Shown here in pieces: positions 55,150-63,509 of a stretch of DNA of 64,000 bases. The stretch is from positions 124,001 to 188,000 of the forward strand of contig QWII01000014.1 of NCBI GenBank assembly GCA_021405325.1, given 5' to 3'. How positions within the stretch are numbered: position 1 is the stretch's first letter; each line of letters begins with the position of its first letter. This stretch comes from Caldilinea sp. CFX5. GTDB taxonomy: Bacteria > Chloroflexota > Anaerolineae > Caldilineales > Caldilineaceae. The notes under the pieces were generated by a model. That model did no database searches, was not told where the DNA came from, and saw only the letters and a list, made by a program, of their open reading frames with translations. The position numbers and the translations under genes were made by a program.

Positions 55150-55849
55150 ATACAACCTATGTCTATGTTATTTTTCGAGCAACCTAATAATTCACATAAT
55201 CTGGACCTACGGTACTACTGGTCATAAATAGCTTATTATTGAACCTACATTCAGCGACGTATGCCATAACCGAAATCTTTCGCTTCAGTGGCAAACAGAA
55301 TTCTGCCTGCGCTCTCTTTATTGTTAGTAAGTTTGTACCAATCATGTGGTAAGAGTGGTAATTTAGCATTTAACATGGAAGATAACTTACGATATTTCTC
55401 TTATTTAACGAGATAGTGTAATCTACATTAATTAAAATTACTAATTTATATATCCATAGAATGATTAAATAATTTTTCGCTCTCCTGAAAGCTTATAGAA
55501 TCGATGCGTAAATGTTGCAAGCAGCCCAAAGACTAATATACGGGAGGTGGTGTTTAGCTATACTGGGTAAAAAGGATGAAATCATACACTATTTTGCTGA
55601 TTATCTTATCAGCAAAATAAGTATTCTAAGCTTACAGTAAGCTTGCTGTTTATTGGCGGTAAGAGGTAGTAACTGAGGAGTAAACTTTGTTATTTGCAAT
55701 ACATCAGAAGCAGATTACGATGTTTTGACTGCCATTTCCTTCTCATACTACTTCAATCAAATCTATCTTCATACAAGTTTACTCATCGAAGCACTATATT
55801 GCTCAAATAAGCTCTAAAATCGTTACTAATGCAACAGAACTATCCGAAA
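55150..55849. other. AT-rich spacer with palindromes
   Basis: About 700 bases are conspicuously AT-rich compared with both sides. A 61-codon minus-strand frame (55369-55184) has no ribosome site and resembles nothing known. The stretch must contain the promoter of the defence module, which I could not place. Two strong palindromes lie at 55590-55644 and are listed separately. Confidence 0.5.
55590..55644. repeat. pair of perfect palindromes in the AT-rich spacer
   Basis: TATTTTGCTGAT (55590-55601) and ATCAGCAAAATA (55608-55619) are exact reverse complements around a six-base loop. Nine bases further on, AAGCTTAC (55628-55635) and GTAAGCTT (55637-55644) form a second exact palindrome with one central base. 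Possible roles are a bidirectional terminator, operator, or part of an origin or partition site. The sequence does not decide between them. Confidence 0.7.
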
Positions 55850-57513
55850 CTATTCAGCCCCGGCTAGCACATACTGGGTGCTATGCGCTTGGCCAATGCG
55901 TCGGAGCAGACCCAGTTGGAGCAACGTGCGTAAATCCCTGCGCACCATCTGCTCAGAAATGGCGACATCAGTTAGGGCAACGTATTGCGCCGTCGTGATA
56001 GCGCCGTGCTCTTGCAAGAAAGCGAGGGCCGCCTGCTGGCGTGGGTTGAGGTCATATCCCTGCCATCGCAGGCCAGGTGATTGCTTTTCGGTTGGTGGTG
56101 TTACTTGGAGGGTGTAATACGCCCAACGGCGGGACCCTTGCATCGCCACAACGCCGTTCTCGACCAAGCCACGGAGTTCACGCGTCGCCAGCCCTGGATC
56201 GACATTGTTCAGCCGTCAACAATCCCCATTCGTCATCTGTTCATGGCGATACAAATAGGCCAGCGCCGTTCGTTGGCGGCGATGGAGCGGCAAGCCGGCA
56301 AACCGATTGAGCCAGGTGGCGGTAGCCGGATCCAACAAGGTATGGTTAGAGAAAACTACCCGGAAGTAACTGCGTGTATCGTGAAAACGCGGTGGCTCTA
56401 GATGGGCCTCATGCCGCGCGGCCAACATGGCGCGAATCCCAGAGCCGCGATTCTCCACCAGGCCGCGCTCACCCAGCAGCCGCATGAGAAGCTGGTTGCG
56501 CGTCGACTGCGCTTGTTGCAGGTTACTTTTATTAACCGGACCAAAGAGACCGCCAGGGCTTTGAATCGCCAAACGGCATTGACCAGCGCTTCCCGCAGCG
56601 CCTCCTCGGGATATTCGGGCAAGGTGCGATGGAAGATGCCTTCAATGAGCGTACTTTGGCGCATATTGAGCAGACAGCGTTGCACCGCCTGTTCGATCAG
56701 CTCCGGCAGCGCGCCCTCAAACTGGGCATTGTCCAGAAAGCGTTCCCCCCGTGGCCCTTTGCCGCCTGCTTCTACGCCTGGATACCGGACAAAGGTGAGC
56801 ATCAGGGCGGGATAGAAGCGCTGGGGCCAAAGACCAAAGACGAGTAGACCGGCCAAGGTGGGATGCACGCCCTGGTCGTCCTGGCCAATCATTTCTAACG
56901 CCAGCAACTGCTCCACCTGTGTTTTGTCATCGAGCCGCAAGCGGCGCCACACACGCCCGCGCTGCTGTTTCACACGTCCCAAGTAGGCCGACAACAAATC
57001 AAGATTTAGGTCATCCAAGGTCATCTGTGGCACGAAGGCCCGATCAAACAGCGGCTGACCACGTCCAGTGACATACGAAAAGGTTTCATACTCGGTCATG
57101 CGCCGGTTCTCGTTGCCAACGCGCAAGAAGGCGCCGCTCTGCAGACCGCTGGGGGCATAGTAACAAGGCTTATAGAGATAGTCACATTCAGGCACTTCCG
57201 CTACCAGGATGCGCTGTCCCTCGACCTCGACTACAGCAATATCCAAAGCAATTGGCGGCATCATGCGCGCCGACAACGTCGTCAGCTCGGTGAGGACGGT
57301 TTGTACATCCTCCACCCCGGTGACCGCAAACTGTTGGGCTTCATCCAGCCCCAGCACAATCACGCCACCCATAGGGCGATTGGCAAAGGCTGAGAGAGCC
57401 TCATAAAGGCGTTGGGGCACGCTACGGCGTGCCCGTTTTACCTCAATGGTCGCATCCGCAAATTCGCCGCTACGCACTGCGGCAATGAGGTCGAGTGCGT
57501 CTTGTTTGTCCAT
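55850..57513 (-). pseudogene. decayed AlbA_2/Schlafen-type ATP-binding transcriptional regulator
   Basis: The frame from 57513 has an AlbA_2 domain (DALDLIAAVRSGEFADATIE, FANRPMGGVIVLGLDE) and continues to EEALREALVNAVW near 56580. There the HRDY-containing conserved segment is missing and the frame changes. The next frame resumes at IQSPGGLFGPV and GLVENRGSGIRAML, as in the family, down to an in-frame TGA at 56216-56218. The same frame then continues RLNNVDPGLATRELRGLVEN with a winged-helix end to 55850. Thus one small deletion with frameshift plus one nonsense codon have broken a gene of about 560 codons. Confidence 0.82.
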
Positions 57514-57632
57514 CGCAATCGGTTTCTATTGATGCACGAAAATCACTGGTATGCCCATTTCACCACACGGGCTGGTGACACAAAAGCGATCATACCTGGG
57601 CGTGATGGCAGTTGTTCGGCAAGGACAGGCAT

Positions 57633-57663
57633 AAAAAAAGCGCCCTGACCAAAGTCAGAGCGC
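57633..57663 (-). terminator. intrinsic terminator after the primase operon
   Basis: On the minus strand, GCGCTCTGAC (57663-57654) pairs with GTCAGGGCGC (57649-57640) around a four-base loop with one mismatch, followed by seven T (57639-57633). It lies 36 bases after the primase stop. Confidence 0.85.
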
Positions 57664-57698
57664 AAGGGCATGGATACAAGGCCCTGCCGGGTGGAACC

Positions 57699-58730
57699 TC
57701 AGTGGTGGAGCAGCTTGGCTACCCAGGACTCCAGGCGATTTTGTTGGAGTAAGTCGTTGGCATCCTGTCCGCTGGGGACGAAAACAGCGATAAACTGCGG
57801 TTGCGTTACCCCTAATGCACACAGTGCAGTCAACGCTTCCTGCGTAATGTTCTCTTCATCGGCCCACAAGATAACCTGCTGATACCCCTGCTGGATCACC
57901 TTCGCCACCGCGGCCAATACCGCAGAGCGCAAGAGATTGCCTTGGGGACCCCACGAGAGAACATCAACGCCCCAGCCATGACACACTTGCCAGAGAGAGA
58001 TGGCGTTCAACTCACCTTCCACCAGGATGAGCGTTGTCGCCCCGGTAAGCAAAGGTAAGCCAAAGAGCAAGCGCTCTCCGCCAGCTTTCTGCCCATAGCG
58101 TTCGCGTTTGGTCAGGGTCGCGGCCAGATAGCGATACTGGATGGCTTGCAGTGCGCCATCTGTCCACCACGGTAGAAAGAGGGCGTCCTCATGACGTGCG
58201 CGCCGCACATGCCACGCTTTGCCATAGCCCAAGCCCCACGCCTGCCAGGTCGCCGGGGTAAAGCCACGGCCTTGCAAATAGGTGCGGCCAGCTAAACCAA
58301 CCCTCGGATCGGCGAGGCGTTGCACCGCTTGTGCCAGCCAGGCAGTGGCTTTCTCCTGCCACATGGCGCTACACCAATCAGGCGATGGCTTTGCTTTCAC
58401 CATCTGTACGGGCTGGCTTTGCCGCCATGAGCGTGCATACAGCGTCGCCACCGCTTCACGAAAGCTCAACTTGTCGCGCCGCATGAGGAAATCAAAGCCA
58501 TCACGCCAGCCACTGATCGTTGGTTCACCAGTACACTGCCGGCAGAACCACCGACCACCCCCTTCGGCAAAGGGTTGGACATGGAAGCGGTCCTCACCGC
58601 CACAGAACGGACAGGGGCCGGCATACTCTCCACCGTGGCTCTTCGCCACTTTGTGCAATTCGCCGCCAATCAAGTCCAGCAGGTTGATCTGCTGTTTAAG
58701 GCGGACAAACTCCGCCCTACGCATCAGCAT
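57699..58730 (-). CDS. CHC2 zinc-finger/Toprim DNA primase-like protein
   Basis: The 343-residue protein has an N-terminal zinc finger (Cys40, Cys43 in GPCPFCGGEDRFHV; Cys63, Cys66 in WFCRQC) and a C-terminal Toprim fold with LILVEGELNAISLW near 236 and VILWADEEN near 288. It has no DnaB-binding extension and is shorter than DnaG, resembling plasmid and phage primases that start replication of mobile elements. ATG 58730 has AGGGGG six bases before. It overlaps the small basic gene upstream by 14 bases and ends just before a terminator. Confidence 0.82.
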   Translation of the reverse strand: MLMRRAEFVRLKQQINLLDLIGGELHKVAKSHGGEYAGPCPFCGGEDRFHVQPFAEGGGRWFCRQCTGEPTISGWRDGFDFLMRRDKLSFREAVATLYARSWRQSQPVQMVKAKPSPDWCSAMWQEKATAWLAQAVQRLADPRVGLAGRTYLQGRGFTPATWQAWGLGYGKAWHVRRARHEDALFLPWWTDGALQAIQYRYLAATLTKRERYGQKAGGERLLFGLPLLTGATTLILVEGELNAISLWQVCHGWGVDVLSWGPQGNLLRSAVLAAVAKVIQQGYQQVILWADEENITQEALTALCALGVTQPQFIAVFVPSGQDANDLLQQNRLESWVAKLLHH

Positions 58731-58905
58731 GATCCACCCCCTTTCCTTGATGGCATTGTTGCCGTAACAGGAACCGTTGAAACCGGCGCAAGTGTCGGTA
58801 GAAACCTTGCTTGCCCCATTGGCGACGCACAGCCTGTGCATTGCGCCACGACATGGGGGACGACAGACGAAAGCGACGAGGCCGTTGTGGCCGATGATGT
58901 GCCAT
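58717..58905 (-). CDS. small basic protein upstream of the primase
   Basis: The 62-residue frame starts MAHHRPQRPRRFRLSSP and is rich in Arg, Gln and His. Its ATG 58905 has an excellent AAGGAGG six bases before, and it overlaps the primase gene. I recognise no family; the charge suggests nucleic-acid binding. It is the first gene of the primase transcript. Confidence 0.6.
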   Translation of the reverse strand: MAHHRPQRPRRFRLSSPMSWRNAQAVRRQWGKQGFYRHLRRFQRFLLRQQCHQGKGVDHADA

Positions 58906-59153
58906 TGCTTTCCTCCTTCCGCGGGAAAGCAGCGCCAACCCTATGCTGTCCACCCGGAAGCGGGCGACGCAACGGTCTGACCCGCTTTCCGGCATTTGAA
59001 CCCATATCCAGCACTAATCGCGCATTAGGCAAAGAACCACCTGCGCGATCAGGGCCGAAAAACGATACGATTGGTAAAGAACCTGCTGGAACCCTTCGCA
59101 CCAGCGGTTGATGGACAAGTCTCCTTCTCCGCCAACCGCTGCTGTGAAAGGTA

Positions 59154-59193
59154 TCCTTTTCCCTAGCGGCATGTGGCCAGCTAGGGAAAAGGA
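59154..59193. repeat. 14-bp perfect inverted repeat upstream of the primase genes
   Basis: TCCTTTTCCCTAGC (59154-59167) and GCTAGGGAAAAGGA (59180-59193) are exact reverse complements. The 12-base loop has an inner GGC/GCC match, so the structure is long and stable. It lacks a T tract on either side. It could be a terminator of the VWA operon, a nicking or replication start hairpin for the nearby primase, or an RNA control element. Confidence 0.7.
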
Positions 59194-59206
59194 CCATTGA
59201 TGAGGG

Positions 59207-59272
59207 GGTGACAAGGGGCCAGGGTGATAAGGCGAACGGGAAAATTCACCTTGTCATCTTGTCACCTTGTCA
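59207..59272. repeat. intergenic TGTCACC-type inverted repeat, copy 2
   Basis: GGTGACAAGG at 59207-59216 faces CACCTTGTCATCTTGTCACC (59247-59266) and a further CTTGTCA. The parts match those at 29706-29755, 30 kb away in the Tad-like operon. The two copies share the GGTGACAAGG arm exactly and differ in the loop. Confidence 0.7.
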
Positions 59273-59279
59273 GGGAACC

Positions 59280-60716
59280 TTAACCCACCTGTGTGCGCGG
59301 CAACAAGGTTGCCAAGACTGCCGGCAGCAAGTAGAGGCGCTGCAATTCGACGACGCGCTGACAAATCGGCTGTAACGCATCGACATCGCCATCCGGGATG
59401 ACAATGGCGGACGTACGCGCTTTGTCCTGCGGCAGAGCACCAGGAATGGTGCCTTGCCCATCGGTGATGAGCAGCACCCAGTGGGTCGGCCAGCGGCGCC
59501 AGGCTTCCGTTAGGAAACGGAAACAAGTGCCATCCCGGTTACGCCACTGGGCATCGACGGCAAAGAGCGGCGTCGCGTCTTCGGCGTGGGCGACGGCGGC
59601 CTGTTCGTCAAAGAGCAGACCCACCACTTGCCCGCCGCTGGCTTTGACCGCCAACGCCAAGGCTTGGGCGGCAATGAAAGCGGCCCGCTGCTTGTACCCC
59701 TGCATGGACGAACTGACATCCACGCCAATGAGCACATTCGGCGCCGGTTGCACACGCCCCGGCAAGGCCAGCCGAAACGGGAAGTCCCCTCTAGCGGCTG
59801 CCTGGCGATCAAAGCGCCCTGGCGCCAGCACCTCGAAGGCGCCACGACGCGTGTCGAAACGGGGGCGAATCTGCCGCGCCAGTTGCACCGCTTCAGCGTG
59901 GGGCGGCACCAGACGATAGACCTTAGTGAGGGTTGCCATCCCACCGGTGCCGCGCCACTGACCGACATGCCGCTGAATCTCATCCAACAGCACACCAGCG
60001 ACTGGCCCGCCGCTTTGACTACGCGGCCCAGCCATCGGCATAAACGGTGGATGCACTTGCCGCAGTTCGGGGAAGGTGACGATGAGACGCTGGAGGAAAT
60101 CGGCGATCTGGGCCGGCGCCAGCAGGGCGGCTTCGGCAACCATATCGGCCAGATGGATGCCCAGAGCCCCATAGGGCGCGTTGCCCCAGTCGGCGGCGGC
60201 CTGTTCCTGGAATGGTTGGTCGGGATATGCAAAACGGCAGTAGAGGAGCAGGTCGCCGGCGGCTTCGACAAAGGTTTGCGCCTGGCTCAGGTTGCGTCGA
60301 TACACTTGGCTTTGGGTATCGGCCACGGCCTGCCGTGTTGCCGTCAGGGCGGTATGCAAGGAGGGAAAGATGGTTTCGACCAGGCTTTCCCCCTGCACAT
60401 CCAAGACCAGGTTGACTAACCAGTGCGGTATCGCTTCCTGTCGCGCCATGGCGTGGATCGCCGGCAGCGGCTGAAGAAAGTGACTCGCCTCGTGCGCCAA
60501 CAATCCCACCGAGACCAATTCGTGGTCGGGAATGGGACAGCCACAGAAGGCCACCGGCATGAAGATGACCGTGTGACCATCGGTGCTAGCTGTGTCGCGT
60601 TGCGTTTCCAATAGCACACGTGCCGGCAGCAAACGCGCCGTGGCTGGCGCTACTGTCGACAGCAACTGATTGGCGGTGCGTTCGAGCATGGCCAGTTTGC
60701 GTTGTTGTGCGATCAT
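59280..60716 (-). CDS. metallopeptidase-like and VWA-domain protein
   Basis: The 478-residue protein has an HExxH zinc motif (GLLAHEASHFLQPL, His75-Glu76-His79) in its N-terminal half and a C-terminal von Willebrand A domain with a complete MIDAS start DVSSSM near residue 333 and LLITDG further on. This matches the DUF2201/CobT-like VWA plan. It pairs with the MoxR-type ATPase 11 bases upstream. Such ATPase-VWA pairs act as chaperones inserting metals or remodelling complexes. Client unknown. Confidence 0.8.
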   Translation of the reverse strand: MIAQQRKLAMLERTANQLLSTVAPATARLLPARVLLETQRDTASTDGHTVIFMPVAFCGCPIPDHELVSVGLLAHEASHFLQPLPAIHAMARQEAIPHWLVNLVLDVQGESLVETIFPSLHTALTATRQAVADTQSQVYRRNLSQAQTFVEAAGDLLLYCRFAYPDQPFQEQAAADWGNAPYGALGIHLADMVAEAALLAPAQIADFLQRLIVTFPELRQVHPPFMPMAGPRSQSGGPVAGVLLDEIQRHVGQWRGTGGMATLTKVYRLVPPHAEAVQLARQIRPRFDTRRGAFEVLAPGRFDRQAAARGDFPFRLALPGRVQPAPNVLIGVDVSSSMQGYKQRAAFIAAQALALAVKASGGQVVGLLFDEQAAVAHAEDATPLFAVDAQWRNRDGTCFRFLTEAWRRWPTHWVLLITDGQGTIPGALPQDKARTSAIVIPDGDVDALQPICQRVVELQRLYLLPAVLATLLPRTQVG

Positions 60717-60727
60717 GATGGCCTCCT

Positions 60728-61900
60728 CTACAAAGCAATACCCAGTCCATGCAGCAGATGCCGATAGCCTTCCGCTGCGGCCCGATCCAGGATGTGCAAT
60801 CTGACCAGATAGCGCTGCAAGATGCGGGTGTCATCAGGCGCTTGTGCGGTGGACAGATGCTGATACTCAATCGGTAGGGGCAATTCCCCCTGGTCAACCG
60901 ACTTCCACGAAGCGCGAATTGCGTCGGCCAGCCGTTGCTCGAAGAGGGCAGCGACGGCGTCAGCCATCTGCACTTCGATCGGTTCGACCCGCCGTAACAA
61001 AGCCGGATCCAGGGCGCTGCCCCAGGGGTTGGCGGCTAGCACGATGTAGACCGCGCTGGCCGGGGCATACTCGACACCCCAGAGCGGGGCTTCGACCAGC
61101 CGCAAGGGGGTCGTACTTGCGATACCCATTGCCTGGACAACTTCCACTGGCGCGACTTGCAACGGGCGCATCAAGAGGTCTTGAGCGCGCACATTGAAGC
61201 GGGTCAACTCATCCAGAAAGAGCAGCACCTGTTCGCCAGCACGCGCACGACGGAAGGTGCGGGCAAAGATCCCAGGCAACTCCTGCTTGTCGGTGCGCAA
61301 CCCGACTAGATCGGCGTCGGCAAAGGATTGACAGCCCGCCACCTCCTCAAAACCCCACCCGTTGCTAGTGGCGCACAAACGCACCGCGCTTGTTTTGCCG
61401 GCGCCGGTTGGGCCGATGAGAAAGGGAATGGCGTGCGCGGCCAGGAAACTTTGCACCTGATCGGCCAGGTCGGTAATGGCACGACGAATGGCTTGCTGCA
61501 CTTCATCACAGAAGGTGAGTGCTGCCGGTTGAACGGCTACACCTGAGGGTTGCGGCGCCGTGGGTGAAGGAGGTTGCGAGGGCGCCGTCGCTGTGCCATT
61601 GGCCACACCGTTCATGAGAAATTGGCTGTCAATGGTGAACGCCAGGGCCAGAATATGCTTACACGGCATGTTAATCTGCACCCCACGCGTCTTCCAGTCC
61701 TGACAGCTACAACCCACCTTGAGGGTGCCATCGCTACGGCGTTCGATGCCGGTTGTATGATGCAGGTTGACCAATGCCTTGACCTGATCCACACCCTGAT
61801 CTACTACTTGCAGCGCGGCTTGTAGAATAATCTCACGGGCGCGTTGGACACGATTGGGATCGACATTGGTTTCGTGTTGCAGTTGCGTAAAAATACTCAT
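60728..61900 (-). CDS. MoxR-type AAA+ ATPase with N-terminal SWIM zinc finger
   Basis: The 390-residue protein has a SWIM finger (VGCSCQDWK to MPCKHILALAF: CxC then CxH, residues 67-86), a Thr/Pro-rich linker, and a MoxR-family AAA+ core with LIGPTGAGKTSAV (Walker A near 161) and VLLFLDELTRF (Walker B near 226). SWIM fingers bind DNA or protein, so the ATPase is probably directed to a target by it. ATG 61900 has GAGGAGA. The VWA protein follows 11 bases after, its natural partner. Confidence 0.85.
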   Translation of the reverse strand: MSIFTQLQHETNVDPNRVQRAREIILQAALQVVDQGVDQVKALVNLHHTTGIERRSDGTLKVGCSCQDWKTRGVQINMPCKHILALAFTIDSQFLMNGVANGTATAPSQPPSPTAPQPSGVAVQPAALTFCDEVQQAIRRAITDLADQVQSFLAAHAIPFLIGPTGAGKTSAVRLCATSNGWGFEEVAGCQSFADADLVGLRTDKQELPGIFARTFRRARAGEQVLLFLDELTRFNVRAQDLLMRPLQVAPVEVVQAMGIASTTPLRLVEAPLWGVEYAPASAVYIVLAANPWGSALDPALLRRVEPIEVQMADAVAALFEQRLADAIRASWKSVDQGELPLPIEYQHLSTAQAPDDTRILQRYLVRLHILDRAAAEGYRHLLHGLGIAL

Positions 61901-61930
61901 CTGGTCTCCTCTCGGGTTGGCCCGTGGGGA

Positions 61931-61973
61931 GACGCATTGGCCGCGCCCGGTGTACAGGACGCGGCAATGCGTC
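61931..61973. repeat. long hairpin between the nuclease and MoxR genes
   Basis: GACGCATTG-G-CCGCG (61931-61945) and CGCGGCAATGCGTC (61960-61973) pair over 14 positions with one bulged G and a 14-base loop. It lies in the leader of the MoxR gene 31 bases before its ATG on the minus strand. No T tract follows. Likely an RNA processing or attenuation element. Confidence 0.6.
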
Positions 61974-62029
61974 CCGTTCCGGGCAATACTTGTGAAACTC
62001 CTCTGTACTGCTGTGCTTCCTGTCGCTGG

Positions 62030-62929
62030 CTACGGCGCCGTCACGCCCGCTTCAGGGTCGCTGGCGGCGACAGCCTGTGCGGCATCAGCAACGATGCGTT
62101 GCCGGCCCTGCGGTCGTCGATTGGATGGACAGTGGGTGAAGGGGCAATACCGACATTCCCAAGGCTCGACCGGCTGCGGTGATGGCGGTTGGGTCGCCAA
62201 TGCATCGCACAGGATGTTCCGCACCCAACCTTCGACTTGCACCAGTTCATCCGCCGCCGGGGCCTTCACGTCCACACTGCACAGATCGGCCATGGTCAGA
62301 TAGACCAGGCGAAAGTGCTGTGGCGGTGGGTAGCCATTGCGCGCCAGTAGCCAGGCATAGAGCTTGAGCTGCTTGACATGCCGCGGCTGGGGCAAGGTCA
62401 TGCCGGCGAGGCCGGTCTTGCCCAGGTTGACGGTCTTGAAGTCGAAGAGCGTGCGGTGGGCAAGGTCATAGGCGTCGATGCGCCCAGTGACAAAGGCGGC
62501 CAGCCCCTCGTCCTCGACAAAAGCCGTCAAGCGCCGTTCGGTCAAGCTGCCGGCGTCACCACCCAACTCAGCAAGTGCGTGGTGGATCAGCTTGCCACGC
62601 AGCCGCGCCCAGTGTTCCATCGGCGTTTCTAACGGATAACCTTCGTTGCGACCCAACCAAGTTTTGTACTTACACCCTAACAAGCTGGAAACCCGTAACA
62701 CGGGATAGCCGGTCTGCCGGATGCTCTCAACCACCTCATCCGGCTGGTTGGCGCCGTAGAGCGCCGCCAGCAGGTGGGGTGGAAAGGGACATGTCGGCTG
62801 TAAGCGTTGCCGCGCACAAGCCAGACAGGCCGGATAGGCAACCGGATCACGGGTGACTTCACACAGCCAAACCGGTTGTGTTGTCTCCTGTACATTCACT
62901 GTTGTTTGCTCATGGACTCCTGTAATCAT
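62030..62929 (-). CDS. Cas4/RecB-like PD-(D/E)XK nuclease
   Basis: The 299-residue protein has the PD-(D/E)XK core (GRIDAYDLAHRTLFDFKTV, Asp then DxK near residues 155-170), a conserved QLKLYAWLL motif (QxxxY, near 192) and a Cys cluster at the C-terminus (ECRYCPFTHC with one more upstream), the usual 4Fe-4S site of Cas4/AddB-type nucleases. An additional CLACARQR lies N-terminally. ATG 62929 has AGAGGAG seven bases before. In this operon with SSB and primase it probably processes DNA ends during replication or recombination of the element; no CRISPR array is present. Confidence 0.8.
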   Translation of the reverse strand: MITGVHEQTTVNVQETTQPVWLCEVTRDPVAYPACLACARQRLQPTCPFPPHLLAALYGANQPDEVVESIRQTGYPVLRVSSLLGCKYKTWLGRNEGYPLETPMEHWARLRGKLIHHALAELGGDAGSLTERRLTAFVEDEGLAAFVTGRIDAYDLAHRTLFDFKTVNLGKTGLAGMTLPQPRHVKQLKLYAWLLARNGYPPPQHFRLVYLTMADLCSVDVKAPAADELVQVEGWVRNILCDALATQPPSPQPVEPWECRYCPFTHCPSNRRPQGRQRIVADAAQAVAASDPEAGVTAP

Positions 62930-63031
62930 GATCAACTCCTCTCGTCACTTTGGGCGAACGGATACTGGCGCGCCGCTTGAGCAAGCGCATCAATACCCGC
63001 TCGCTACGCAATGGTTGTTGGTACTCCGCTG

Positions 63032-63304
63032 TTAGTTCATGCTAATGTACGAGGGCAGATGTTTCTGCCAATCGCGCCGCTGTCTTGTCTGGTCGGTGCG
63101 TTGGGCATGGCGCCGGGGACGCCTGGTCGAAAGGGGTGCGTCTGTCCGGATCTGCCCTTGTTCGGCTTGCCCAACAGGTTTTTGGGCCGCGTTGAGCAAA
63201 ACCAGCAACACGAGTAACGACCAGAGCAACGCAATGCACCCCAGAACCAACAGATAGAGCAGGGGAAACCAATGCAGTAATGTGTGCAGGAACGCTTCTG
63301 TCAT
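63032..63304 (-). CDS. small single-pass membrane protein
   Basis: The 90-residue protein has one long hydrophobic stretch (WFPLLYLLVLGCIALLWSLLVLLVLL, counted as residues 10-36) and a basic, Gln/Arg-rich tail. ATG 63304 has GAGGAGG five bases before, which supports that it is real. No family recognised. It stands between the SSB terminator and the nuclease gene. Confidence 0.6.
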   Translation of the reverse strand: MTEAFLHTLLHWFPLLYLLVLGCIALLWSLLVLLVLLNAAQKPVGQAEQGQIRTDAPLSTRRPRRHAQRTDQTRQRRDWQKHLPSYISMN

Positions 63305-63334
63305 ACAACCTCCTCTATGTGAACGATGGGAAAC

Positions 63335-63368
63335 AAAAGAGCGCCCTCGCAACGAAGCCAGGGCGCTC
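63335..63368 (-). terminator. intrinsic terminator after the ssb gene
   Basis: On the minus strand, GAGCGCCCT (63368-63360) pairs with AGGGCGCTC (63347-63339) around a 12-base loop, followed by TTTTG. It is placed about 140 bases after the ssb stop and before the small membrane gene, so ssb may be on its own transcript or only partly read through. Confidence 0.8.
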
Positions 63369-63509
63369 AGGGTGTGGGCATGGGGACCAGTGTATGTGAA
63401 CAGCGACCGCGAATCATCTTAGCCGTCGCTGGTAGTCCCTGTGCTTGCCATGGAGCGCACAGGCTTCTCCTGAGGGAATCATGTGGGTATTAAGGCTATC
63501 TTGGCATGG

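Larger units (their letters stand above)
58906..59279. other. 374-base intergenic leader with hairpins
   Basis: The region between the VWA gene and the small basic gene has frames on both strands but none with a ribosome site or family resemblance. It holds a 14-base perfect inverted repeat (59154-59193) and a TGTCACC-type repeat (59207-59272), each listed separately. A promoter or processing site for the primase transcript is likely here. Confidence 0.45.

Noticed and set aside
55184..55369. 61-codon minus-strand frame before the NERD-UvrD gene
   Set aside because: No ribosome site and no recognisable pattern in an AT-rich spacer.
58575..59111. 178-codon plus-strand frame over the primase start and leader
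   Set aside because: No ribosome site or family similarity; it covers the zinc-finger coding part of the primase.
58724..59197. 157-codon minus-strand frame upstream of the primase
   Set aside because: It overlaps the small basic gene, which has a much better ribosome site, and its residues look non-natural.
59586..60419. 277-codon plus-strand frame opposite the VWA gene
   Set aside because: The minus-strand gene has HExxH and MIDAS motifs; the opposite frame has none.
62030..62929. Cas4 of a CRISPR-Cas locus
   Set aside because: No cas1, cas2 or repeat array is present; operon neighbours are SSB, MoxR, VWA and primase.
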